Shown here piece by piece: positions 26,555 through 34,396 of a stretch of 64,000 nucleotides of DNA. The stretch is from Streptomyces sp. DH41 (GTDB lineage Bacteria; Actinomycetota; Actinomycetes; Streptomycetales; Streptomycetaceae). The translations under genes and the position numbers were made by a program. The DNA is taken from positions 1 through 64,000 of the forward strand of contig NZ_JARVKY010000010.1 in the NCBI RefSeq assembly GCF_029813785.1, in the 5' to 3' direction. A model generated the notes under the pieces. It was not told the DNA's origin, ran no database searches, and was given only the letters and a program-made list of their open reading frames with translations. Every line of letters begins with the position of its first letter. Position 1 is the stretch's first letter.

Positions 26555-27509
26555 GACCTTCGTTCTCTCCTGTCCGCTCCTGCGCCACGGCCGCTCGACC
26601 CGGGTCCGGTCCCTCCGTCTCACCCTCACCGCACAGCCTGATCTCCACGCGTCCCTCGACGACACGGGTGTCGAAGGCGGGCTGGGGCGCGGTGGCGGGG
26701 CCCCGGACGTTCCAGCCGTCCGAGAGCCGGAAGACGCTGCCGTGCCAGGGACATTCGACACACCCGTCGGCGACCGTGCCCTCGGACAGCGGGCCCGCCA
26801 GATGACTGCACCGATCGGCCAGTGCGTGGAAGGTGCCGCCGGTCTCGCGCACCACCAGGACCGGTTCGTCGTCCACGGAGCGCCGCACGGGCCGGCCGAC
26901 GGGGAACTCGTCCACCGTGCCGATCCGGTGCCAGCCCTCGCCGACGACGTGCGGCACCTCTTCGGCGTGGTTGGCGCCGGAAGCCTGCCGGTAGGCGAGG
27001 TGACCGCCGAGCATGCCTCCCAGCCCGACCGCCGTCAGCCCGAGGAAACCGTACGCGCGGCCCGCTCCGGCCCGTCCGGTGAGGCGGCACAGGAGCGAGG
27101 CGCCGTACAGTCCCACGGCGGCCGTGTTGGCCACGGCGTGCACCAGTCCCACCCGTGTCTGCTGCCGATGGAGTTCGGCCCAGTCGACCGCGCCCGCCAA
27201 CGCGGCCGGACCGGCCGCCGCCAGCCCGACGCCCACGAGGAGGCCGGCCTCCCGGTTGCGGCCGGGCAGCAGGTCGAGGACGGCGGCGGACATCCAGCTG
27301 CCGATGGGCACCTGCACCATCAAGGGGTGCACAGGATGACCGAGCCACCTGCCGTGCAACGCGTCCCGAGCCCGGCCCAGGGGGAGCGCTCGCACACTCC
27401 TGGTGAGCTTGTCGATCGCCGCGTCCGCCCTGGGATCACGCTCCAGGGCGTCGAGCAGCCACAGCATCCGGTTCTGGCCCATACGGCGTCGACCTGGTGT
27501 TTTGCTCAT
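26538..27509 (-). CDS. Rieske [2Fe-2S] protein fused to a DUF2231 membrane domain
   Basis: 323 residues. Residues 55-180 form a DUF2231-type four-helix membrane domain (GHPVHPLMVQVPIGSW opening). Residues 205-300 form a Rieske domain with the cluster ligands in RCSHLAGPL and CVECPWHGS. Rieske plus DUF2231 suggests a membrane electron-transfer protein. It lies near an orphan oxidase subunit, which suggests an alternative electron route. The tail is Glu/Gly-rich. Confidence 0.9.
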   Translation of the reverse strand: MSKTPGRRRMGQNRMLWLLDALERDPRADAAIDKLTRSVRALPLGRARDALHGRWLGHPVHPLMVQVPIGSWMSAAVLDLLPGRNREAGLLVGVGLAAAGPAALAGAVDWAELHRQQTRVGLVHAVANTAAVGLYGASLLCRLTGRAGAGRAYGFLGLTAVGLGGMLGGHLAYRQASGANHAEEVPHVVGEGWHRIGTVDEFPVGRPVRRSVDDEPVLVVRETGGTFHALADRCSHLAGPLSEGTVADGCVECPWHGSVFRLSDGWNVRGPATAPQPAFDTRVVEGRVEIRLCGEGETEGPDPGRAAVAQERTGENEGHGHGI

Positions 27510-27619
27510 GGGCGGAGGGTCCCCCGCAGGGCATGGGGCAAACGGCGGCCGGGCCAGGACGCCGGCTCCGCCTCCCGGTCGACCGGACGGGTGCCCCGGC
27601 CGGCCAGGAGGACGCGGAG

Positions 27620-28210
27620 TCAGCCCTTGCCCATGGCTTTGCGGACGGTGTCCTTGGTGCGGTCCATGAGGGCGGCGACCGGTCCGAGGGCCATGTTCTT
27701 CGCCCCGGACTCGACGCCCGGGTGGGGCCGGGTGGGTGCCATGGCCTCGGCGGCCTTGATCGCCTTGGCCATCGCGGCGAGGTTGGTGGCGTCGGTGCTG
27801 CGGCGGATGTGGGTGAACTCGTAGCGTTCCTCGGCCCGGGCGTGTGCCTGGACGTCCTTGCGCAGCTTGAGCAGTTGGGGCATGAACTTCGGGTCGTCGG
27901 TGTCCATCTCGTCGAGGGCGGCCAGCGTCTCCTTGGCCGCCTTCTCCTCGGCGAGGCGGTCCTTCACGACCTGCTCGCCACCGGGGAAACCCTTGCGGGC
28001 GAAGGGGTGGACGACCTCTTCCTCGGCGGTCTCGTGGACGGCCAGCATCCGCACCAGGCGGCGGAAGGCGTCGCGGCGTTCCTCGCCCTTGGCGGCCTCG
28101 ACCTCGTCGAAGAGGTTGCGGATGTCGCCGTGCTGGCGCATCAGCAGGGAGACGACGTCGTCGTCCTTGGCCATGTCGTCCCCGGCGTGCGGGGTGTGCA
28201 GCTCGGACAT
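27620..28210 (-). CDS. Hemerythrin-domain protein
   Basis: 196 residues with the HHE pattern: MRQHGDIRNLFDEV, HETAEEEVVHPF, EEKAAKETL and HARAEERYEFTHI give the di-iron ligands. The C-terminus shares APTRPHPGV with the other hemerythrin of the element, so the two are paralogues. ATG 28210 has a GGGAGG ribosome site. It lies 10 bp downstream of the ferritin-like gene, in the same operon. Confidence 0.88.
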   Translation of the reverse strand: MSELHTPHAGDDMAKDDDVVSLLMRQHGDIRNLFDEVEAAKGEERRDAFRRLVRMLAVHETAEEEVVHPFARKGFPGGEQVVKDRLAEEKAAKETLAALDEMDTDDPKFMPQLLKLRKDVQAHARAEERYEFTHIRRSTDATNLAAMAKAIKAAEAMAPTRPHPGVESGAKNMALGPVAALMDRTKDTVRKAMGKG

Positions 28211-28220
28211 CGCGGCCTCC

Positions 28221-29420
28221 CTACTTCTCGCGCTGCGTGGGGTCGGGGTGCTCGCCCTCGGTCTGGACGCGGTACTCGCGGCCGAACATCTCGTCATGCT
28301 GGGTCATGACCCGGTCGCTCGGCGGTGCCTCGCCGCCGTGGATCTGCTCCTGCATCTTCTCGAACCGCTCGTGCGCCTCCCGGACGTAGCCGGCACCCAG
28401 CGTGGTCAGGTCCATCTGGGTATCGAGGAGTTCACGCAGATACCCCTTGTTCGGCTCGAAGGTGAGCACGTTGGGCAGTTCGGGCGCGAGCACGGAGGCG
28501 GGGTCGCGGCCGTCGTGGCGGCGCATCAGGTCGCAGGCGGCGTGCAGGTGCTCCAGCTCCATGTTCAGGTGCAGCTCCCAGATCGCCTTGACCCTGGGGT
28601 CGCTCTCCTGCTCCATGAAGGAGTGGTAGAGGTAGCACTCGTTGTACTCGTGGTTGACCAGCTGCTCCCACCACGTCTCACCCGGGTCCACCAGGGACTC
28701 GTAGTGGGTGACGTGCTCCTCCTCGATCAGCCCGATCTCCTGGTAGAGCTGGCGGGCGATCGGCTCCATGTAGGTGGGGCCGGTGTTCATGTAGAAGTTC
28801 ATGGTCTGCTGCTCCGCCGACATGATCGTCAGCGCGTGCAGCTTGGAGAGCGGGTTCGTCTCGTCCTTGGCGTACGGGTCGCGGACGTTGTCCACCGGAT
28901 TGCGGTGGTGGAACCGGGTGGGCCTTCCCGGCATGACCTCGGTCAGGCCGTCGACGATCGACTCCGCCTTGCGGTGCTCGATCATCTCGTACAGGTTCGC
29001 GTACCGGTACAGGTGGTCGAAGTCCTCCAGCACACCGAACTGGTACGCCTGCTTCAGGTACGGGTCCGGCTCCATCCGCGCCACCCACGCCGTCAGGTCC
29101 ACCGCGACCTGCTCGTACGCGATGGTCGTCTCCAGCACCGAAGAAACGCCCGGGAGTAGCCAGTTCACGACCTTCTGCTGCTGCGCCTCGATGTAGCGGA
29201 CCCGCGCCAGCTGCCGCTTGATCTCGGGATCGACCGTGTGCCGGGCGAGCTGGTGGCTGAACAGGATCGCCTCGACCTCGATGCCGTTCATCGTGATGAT
29301 CCGGCAGCGGGTGTACGGGTCACAGTGGTCCGGGTCGATCGGAGCCACGTTCAGCTCACGCCAGTTGCGCACCTGGCGGTCCAGCGGGATACCCCGCTGC
29401 TCCAGCGGATTGAACGTCAT
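28221..29420 (-). CDS. Conserved ferritin-like (candidate di-iron) protein
   Basis: 399 residues, mostly helical and soluble. The pairs IEEEHVTHYESL and NMELEHLHAA, with further Glu/His such as TTIAYEQVAVD and YEMIEHRKAE, look like the ExxH ligands of ferritin-like di-iron proteins; this is my reading, not a recognised family. ATG 29420 follows GGAGG at 9 bp. It heads an operon with the hemerythrin, and its context is oxidative stress or iron handling. Confidence 0.65.
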   Translation of the reverse strand: MTFNPLEQRGIPLDRQVRNWRELNVAPIDPDHCDPYTRCRIITMNGIEVEAILFSHQLARHTVDPEIKRQLARVRYIEAQQQKVVNWLLPGVSSVLETTIAYEQVAVDLTAWVARMEPDPYLKQAYQFGVLEDFDHLYRYANLYEMIEHRKAESIVDGLTEVMPGRPTRFHHRNPVDNVRDPYAKDETNPLSKLHALTIMSAEQQTMNFYMNTGPTYMEPIARQLYQEIGLIEEEHVTHYESLVDPGETWWEQLVNHEYNECYLYHSFMEQESDPRVKAIWELHLNMELEHLHAACDLMRRHDGRDPASVLAPELPNVLTFEPNKGYLRELLDTQMDLTTLGAGYVREAHERFEKMQEQIHGGEAPPSDRVMTQHDEMFGREYRVQTEGEHPDPTQREK

Positions 29421-29727
29421 GGGCCGTGCCTCCTGATGACGAGGGGAATCCGCGCGCCGCCGGAGTACCCCGTTCCAGGCGACGAGCACAGACGTGGCTC
29501 CCAGTCTGTTCACGACGGGCGACTTCCAGCCACCGCTCACGCCCGCAGGCCGCATGGTTCCCTCTGGTGGGTCAACCGAGCGAGCGGACGGGCCGCCACC
29601 CGGGGCACATCAGCGCCCCCAACAAAACCAATGTGCCCTCAAAGTGCCCTGGCCGCCTGACGGCCCCTCCCCGGCAAGCAAAAGGGCGAGGCCCGAAGAC
29701 CTCGCCCGACCCCTACGAAACCCCAGC

Positions 29728-29930
29728 TCAGGGCCACACCAGGCAATACGGCTGATGCCCCGCCTCATGCAGCCGGTGCGAGAAGTCCTGCCACTCGTGC
29801 AGCGATTGGTGATGGGAGGGCACTGACCTGGTGTTTCGTGAGGGCATGTGCGTTGACCTGGGAAAACTCCTCTCGGTAGTTCTCGCAGGTCAACGCCGTT
29901 TCCCAGGCTCATGTGCCCCGGATATGCCCT
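29728..29930 (-). repeat. Direct repeat copy B with intact 31-residue ORF
   Basis: The second copy of the ~170-bp repeat (see 16,036). Here the mini-ORF is intact: GTG 29823 to TGA 29728, 31 residues containing SLHEWQDFSHRLHEAG and ending QPYCLVWP. The upstream dyads GTTGACCTG / CAGGTCAAC and CCTGGGAAA / TTTCCCAGG are nested. Whether the peptide is made is unknown. The 519-bp gap 29,421-29,939 holds only this and an unassigned 300-bp part. Confidence 0.75.
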
Positions 29931-29939
29931 CGGGGCCTC

Positions 29940-31112
29940 TCACCAGAGGGCGCCCTGCTCGGCTGACGGACGGGTAGTGGGCGGCGTAGCCGCCAGGTTC
30001 ACTCGCGTCTTGGCGTTGATGGCACGAGGTTCCGTCGTCACGGCGCCCGCCTCACGCAGCTGCCGGACGGCCTCGATCACTTGGGCGGGCCGGTAGACGG
30101 TCTCCAAGAGGGCGTATCGCTTGAGCTCCGGGATGGTTCGCCCATCGGGTGTTTCGGAGATGAAGTCGTGCAGGATCCGTCGCAGCGGAGCCGTATCAGG
30201 CTCGAACGCGAGATCAAGCATCTGCTGTTGGGTGTCCCTGGGGTCGCGGTAGCGGACGCCGTAGGAAGGGTCCACCTTCCACATGGCGTCTTTCATCTTC
30301 TCCAGCCCCAGTTCGTGCTGGGTGCCGAAGATCAGGTAGAGCATCCTGCCGCCCTCGTCGACCATCTCGAAGTACAGCGTGTGCGTGAAGCCGGCCTGGC
30401 GCAGCGTGTTCCGGTATTGCTCGCGCAGGAACGTGAACTTGCCCGAGGGGGACTGCTGGAAGACGCCTTGCCACTCCGGGCTCCCGAAGGCTTGGTCGCC
30501 GAGCTGGCGGTGACCGTCGTGCTTCTCGGCGAACCGGGTGAGGAAGCTGGGCTCGAAGGTCACCATCACTTCGGTGCTGGGATGGCGCCCCAGTTCTTGG
30601 AGGAGCGAGAAGGGGATGTCGGGTCCGCCGAAGCTGTCCAGCAGGACGAAGAGGGGTTTCCCCAACGCTCCGATGCCCCGCAGCTTCTCCAGGAGGGCCG
30701 GGTGGAAATCTCCGTGATGTACGTCGACCGCTATTCGTTTGGTGATGTCGTCCGTTTGCCGGGAGCGGACGAGCTCCATCTGGCGCTGTAACTCTTTGAC
30801 GCGCCGGGCATCCTCCTCCATGAGGATCACGCGCATACGTTTCGGGAACCTGTACAGAGCGTCGGCGAAGACTTCGTAGGCGATGACCGGGGAGCCGGGC
30901 TCGCCCTGTTTGTAGATGCCGGCACCCGCGAAGCCTTCGGCGTAAGTGATCACGTCGAGTCGTGACAGCAGAATCGGCGCCCATGCGGCCAAGTACTGCT
31001 TGAGTAAGTCATGTTTGGCCGCCGTGTGTGGATCGCGTTCCCACACGGCATCCTTCGGTACGGCCACCTTCGGTCCCCCTACTCCCGTCGGCCTCGCTGG
31101 AGAGAGGGTCAC
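29940..31112 (-). CDS. tcmP: Three-Cys-motif partner protein TcmP
   Basis: 390 residues. The opening (WERDPHTAAKHDLLKQYLAAW) and YAEGFAGAGIY, VDVHHGDF and VLLDSFGGPDIPF match the TcmP family, which has a Rossmann-like, methyltransferase-resembling core. By family definition TcmP occurs next to a Gp37/Gp68-like protein carrying a three-Cys motif, and that partner is the next gene upstream. The start GTG 31112 has a weak ribosome site; a GTG about 48 bp downstream is an alternative. The biochemical activity is not known; location among mobile or defence genes is usual. Confidence 0.87.
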   Translation of the reverse strand: MTLSPARPTGVGGPKVAVPKDAVWERDPHTAAKHDLLKQYLAAWAPILLSRLDVITYAEGFAGAGIYKQGEPGSPVIAYEVFADALYRFPKRMRVILMEEDARRVKELQRQMELVRSRQTDDITKRIAVDVHHGDFHPALLEKLRGIGALGKPLFVLLDSFGGPDIPFSLLQELGRHPSTEVMVTFEPSFLTRFAEKHDGHRQLGDQAFGSPEWQGVFQQSPSGKFTFLREQYRNTLRQAGFTHTLYFEMVDEGGRMLYLIFGTQHELGLEKMKDAMWKVDPSYGVRYRDPRDTQQQMLDLAFEPDTAPLRRILHDFISETPDGRTIPELKRYALLETVYRPAQVIEAVRQLREAGAVTTEPRAINAKTRVNLAATPPTTRPSAEQGALW

Positions 31113-31166
31113 ACATCGTTGCCGTATGCCACCAGAGTGCGTACGGCGTCTGCTGGACTTTGGCCG

Positions 31167-31922
31167 TTAATGGGCTGCGACAGGCAGTCGAGGTGGCATC
31201 TCGTCCCAGGTCGCTCCGTCGAGTTCGCGGCCCCCTGACTTCGGGCTGCGGCCACCCCATTGCTTGAAGAAGAAGGGCACTCCGGCGTGGTTGCAGGCGT
31301 CGCGGATGCCCACCAGCCACTCCTCCTGTACGGGGCGATAGTGGGGCCCGGACTCGCCTCCGGCGATAACCCAGCCGATGCCGTCCAGTTGCAGACCGGT
31401 AAGCGGACCGAGAAGAGGCTCACAGGACAGAAAGCGCACGGCAGCAGGCACTTGTCGAAGGTCGTCGACACGATCCAGGCGCTCTGCGTCTTCGACGGAG
31501 ACGCCCATCCACAGGTTCGAGGGCCAGTCGAGTTCGTCGGCAACGCGCCGCAACCTGCGGGCCCTCTTGGTCAGTAGCTGGTAGGTGTGCTGGGGAGTCT
31601 CGGCAATCACCTGGAAGACCTGCCGGACGAATTCCAGGGGGACCTTGGCGTGGAAGAGGTCGCTCATGGAATTGACGAAAACCATCCGTGGGGCCTTCCA
31701 CTGGCGAGGAATGGCCAATGCGTCTGGGTGAGGGCTGAGGCCGAAGCCCGGGCCGGATGTCCTGGGATCCCCGTCAGTCTGGTACTTGGCAACACCCATG
31801 GCCTTGAGACGCCTGGATAACGTCAAGGCGTAACAGTTGTCACACCCGGGGGAGATCCGGTCGCATCCCGTGGTGGGATTCCAGGTCGCCTCAGTCCACT
31901 CGATTGTGCTGCGATCGCCCAT
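31167..31922 (-). CDS. Gp37/Gp68-like DUF5131 protein (three-Cys motif)
   Basis: 251 residues. The N-terminus IEWTEATWNPTTGCDRISPG leads into CDNCYA, a C-x6-C-x2-C motif like that of radical SAM relatives, followed by SMSDLFHAKVP, LLTKRARRL and WVIAGGESGPHYRP, all hallmarks of DUF5131 (phage Gp37/Gp68). ATG 31922 has GGAGGGG upstream. It pairs with TcmP 54 bp downstream. The pair's reaction is unknown; a nucleic-acid modification or defence role is inferred from its phage and island distribution. Confidence 0.88.
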   Translation of the reverse strand: MGDRSTIEWTEATWNPTTGCDRISPGCDNCYALTLSRRLKAMGVAKYQTDGDPRTSGPGFGLSPHPDALAIPRQWKAPRMVFVNSMSDLFHAKVPLEFVRQVFQVIAETPQHTYQLLTKRARRLRRVADELDWPSNLWMGVSVEDAERLDRVDDLRQVPAAVRFLSCEPLLGPLTGLQLDGIGWVIAGGESGPHYRPVQEEWLVGIRDACNHAGVPFFFKQWGGRSPKSGGRELDGATWDEMPPRLPVAAH

Positions 31923-32089
31923 GGGGTCCCCTCCCGTAGCAGTTGGGCAAGGGCCACTAGCGCTTGCCCACTCAGCGCTTCGACTGCGCTGCCTAACGAG
32001 CGACGTACCGAACTGGCACGCGACCGTGCCCATCTTTCAGGTCGAACGCGTGTTCTGTGAAGGGGGTATCTCGTGGGTGGCTGCTAGGG

Positions 32090-32986
32090 TCAGGCAGCCG
32101 TGGCAGGGCGCGGTTCGCCGTGGAAGACCTGCTGGGCATGCCAGTCGCGGTGAGCTGCGGCAACAGGGCGCGAGCCGGGCTGGGGGCCGATGAGCGGGCG
32201 GCCTGCGAGGGCTATGACGTGCTCGCGAGCGGCGGGGCTGTGGCCGACGAAGCGTTGTGAGACCAGGATGCGGTGATCATCCCCCACGCCGAGGACGCCC
32301 CTGTCGAAGAGCTTGTGGTGCAGCGCGCACAGGCACAGCCCGTTCTCGACCTTGTCGGGTCCGCCGAACGCCCACCAGCGCACGTGGGCGGCCTCCAGCC
32401 CGACGGATACCGCGCCGATTCTGCCGTCGTATCCGCAGAAGGCGCACCGATACTCGTAGGCGGTCAGGACCAGCTCGCGCATCTGAGGGTCTCGCTGTCT
32501 GCGTACTGCCGAGAGCCGCTCAGCTTCCGCCGCCGGCTCCAGCTCCAGGCCAACGGCTTCACACAGTTCTCCGTGCAGGGAGGGCGGGAAGTGCAGGTCG
32601 AGAAGCAGTCGCGCGATTCTGCCGAGCAGGTCCGGCTCACGTCGCAGCGCCGCTCTCAAGTCCGGTGCGAGCCGCCCGGTGGCGCCCGTCTCCCGGAGGT
32701 CCCGTACCCCGCTGCCGGGGCTGCCCGGTCCGCGATCGGTGCGGACTTCCCATACCCCGTCGCTGACCAGGTGGTGGAAGGGGTAGGCGGGTGTCGTCTT
32801 GTTGGGTGGGCCGTACTCGATGAGCAGTCGCTGCAGATCCTGTTCCACCGCAGTGTATTGCAAACCGCCGTCGGTGTCCTCCTGGAACCGGCCGAGGGCG
32901 TACAGGAGCAGCAGTGGCTTGTGCGGAGCGCGCGTTCCACTCCTGGTCCACTGCCTCAGCTTCGCGATCCGCCCCAGCCAGTCCAT
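32090..32986 (-). CDS. HNH restriction endonuclease, phosphorothioate-dependent (SprMcrA-like) candidate
   Basis: 298 residues. Residues 1-150 (WTRSGTRAPHKPLLLLYALG, AYPFHHLVSDGVWEV) resemble the sulfur-binding domain of phosphorothioate-DNA-dependent type IV enzymes such as ScoMcrA and SprMcrA. Residues 185-260 are an HNH domain: CAFCGYDG, LEAAHVRWWAFGGPD, ENGLCLCALHHKLFD. By analogy it cleaves incoming DNA carrying phosphorothioate links. Consistent with that, no dnd modification genes are seen in the window. Its start overlaps the half-MurA gene's 3' end by 31 bp. Confidence 0.75.
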   Translation of the reverse strand: MDWLGRIAKLRQWTRSGTRAPHKPLLLLYALGRFQEDTDGGLQYTAVEQDLQRLLIEYGPPNKTTPAYPFHHLVSDGVWEVRTDRGPGSPGSGVRDLRETGATGRLAPDLRAALRREPDLLGRIARLLLDLHFPPSLHGELCEAVGLELEPAAEAERLSAVRRQRDPQMRELVLTAYEYRCAFCGYDGRIGAVSVGLEAAHVRWWAFGGPDKVENGLCLCALHHKLFDRGVLGVGDDHRILVSQRFVGHSPAAREHVIALAGRPLIGPQPGSRPVAAAHRDWHAQQVFHGEPRPATAA

Positions 32987-33780
32987 GGCGGCTGATCGTA
33001 GACGGCCCGCCCGCACGCTGTGGTCACTGTGCAGGCATGCTGCCTGCCTAGGGCGTGGGTGCGATGCGGGCCTGGTGCCGAGAGGGGCGGCGAGAGGGTG
33101 AGCAGGCGTTCGCTGGCCCGGGTTTCCCAGCCCGCCGCCTGCAGGGCCTCCAGCACATACAGCACTTCCGGCGAGAGATTGGGCTCGCCCAGCCGCAGAG
33201 GCCGGCCGGTGGTGACGGCTCGAAGCAGGGCGGCCACGGTCGCCCCGCGCGAGCGGAACGGCAGCACCAGGGACACCGTGCCATAGCGACGTCTGGCGGC
33301 CGCGACGCGGTATCCGGAGTCGTCCAAGACACTCCGGTCGCCGAACGCTTCGTACACCTTGAAGTGCAGATCCATCCCGCGTGCGCCGATCCGACAGCCT
33401 CCCGGCCACGGCAGCCGTGCCTCCCCGTGCCGGGCGAGCAGGGCCGGCACCAGGTAGTACGAGGCCCGGATACGCGCGGCCTGGGGCAGGTGGGGGCGCA
33501 CGGGCTGGTTTTCAGTCGGCAGAATCACCGCCGCAGTCGGCTTCCCGACCGGCTGCGCTACGTGCCAGCCCGACTCTTGGAGCAGCGCGAGCATGGTCTG
33601 CACGTCCGTGTTGGCAGGGATGTTGTTCAGCCTCACCGGACAGCCGAGGGCAGCCGCGGCGGCCACCAGCGGGAGCGCCGCGTTCTTGGAGCCGTCGACA
33701 GTCACAGTCCCGGTGAGTGGTGGGCCCGGACGAACGGCGATCACCTCGGCGGCCACGCCGGGGACGCGAGTGGTCGTCAT
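32956..33780 (-). CDS. Half-size MurA-like enolpyruvyl transferase homologue
   Basis: 274 residues versus about 420 for MurA. Residues 20-230 align with one MurA domain: DGSKNAALPLVAA (active-site Lys-Asn), RIRASYYLVPALLARHGEA, and PGGCRIGARGMDLH with the PEP-binding Cys position kept. A GATVAALLRAVTTG / PNLSPEVLYVLEALQAAGW region matches the later part of the same domain. The second MurA domain is missing, so classical activity is doubtful. The last 40 residues are low-similarity. ATG 33780 overlaps the stop of the upstream ATPase gene. It may be a sensor or scaffold rather than a cell-wall enzyme. Confidence 0.7.
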   Translation of the reverse strand: MTTTRVPGVAAEVIAVRPGPPLTGTVTVDGSKNAALPLVAAAAALGCPVRLNNIPANTDVQTMLALLQESGWHVAQPVGKPTAAVILPTENQPVRPHLPQAARIRASYYLVPALLARHGEARLPWPGGCRIGARGMDLHFKVYEAFGDRSVLDDSGYRVAAARRRYGTVSLVLPFRSRGATVAALLRAVTTGRPLRLGEPNLSPEVLYVLEALQAAGWETRASERLLTLSPPLSAPGPHRTHALGRQHACTVTTACGRAVYDQPPWTGWGGSRS

Positions 33781-34220
33781 CAGCAACTCCTCTGTGCAAC
33801 AAGGGAGGACACGATCGGATGGTCCGGATTGGTGGGCAGTGCGATCTCGGCCCAGCAGCACTTCCCGACCGCCGTCGGCTCGACGCCGTATCGATCCGCG
33901 AGCGCGGCCACGAGGAACAGACCTCGGCCGCTCTCTCTAGACGGATCCGGGAGACCCGGTCGGGGCAGCTCCGGGCAGTCGTCGCAGACTTCGATCCGCA
34001 GTGACTGCTCGTCGAGACGGACGGACAGGGAGACCGGGCCGGCTTCGGCATGCCGGACCGCGTTGGTGACGAACTCACTGATCACGAGCTCGGCGGTGTG
34101 CACCACCTCGTTGCCCAGCACCGTGTCCCAGCCCTCTATCGCGTCCACGGCCCGGTGCCGGGCGGCGGTGACCGCGCTCGGTGTGGCGGATACGGAGAGT
34201 GCGAACTGGTGCGCTTTCAC
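33780..34220 (-). CDS. RsbW-like histidine-kinase-fold ATPase (anti-sigma type)
   Basis: 146 residues with the GHKL ATP-binding motifs: LVISEFVTNAVRHA (N-box), IEVCDDCPELP (G1-like) and ESGRGLFLVAALADRYG (G2). Streptomycetes have dozens of these; some bind sigma factors or STAS proteins. It is coupled to the half-MurA gene and divergent from an XRE regulator gene, a frequent trio in Streptomyces. Confidence 0.87.
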   Translation of the reverse strand: MKAHQFALSVSATPSAVTAARHRAVDAIEGWDTVLGNEVVHTAELVISEFVTNAVRHAEAGPVSLSVRLDEQSLRIEVCDDCPELPRPGLPDPSRESGRGLFLVAALADRYGVEPTAVGKCCWAEIALPTNPDHPIVSSLVAQRSC

Positions 34221-34396
34221 GAGCTGCCTCCAGGGTCGGTGCGGCTGCTCCAGGCAACCGCTCCGGAGGCAAGCGGGACCATGCCGTGTGCCGGGGCCGC
34301 ATCACTTATGCAGGAGCTGCATCGCGGCCAATCGATGCTCGGTTACGCTCGGTTGAGCAGGCAGGATCGGCGACGGCAGAAGGGGCCGTGGCGCAG

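Noticed and set aside
16036..29930. Repeats A and B as the true ends of the tRNA element
   Set aside because: They do not match the tRNA core and the integrase and relaxase lie outside them; at most they mark a nested or older unit.
32956..33070. Extended MurA second domain after 33,070
   Set aside because: The frame ends at 32,956 and its last 40 residues do not resemble MurA; the other domain is truly absent.
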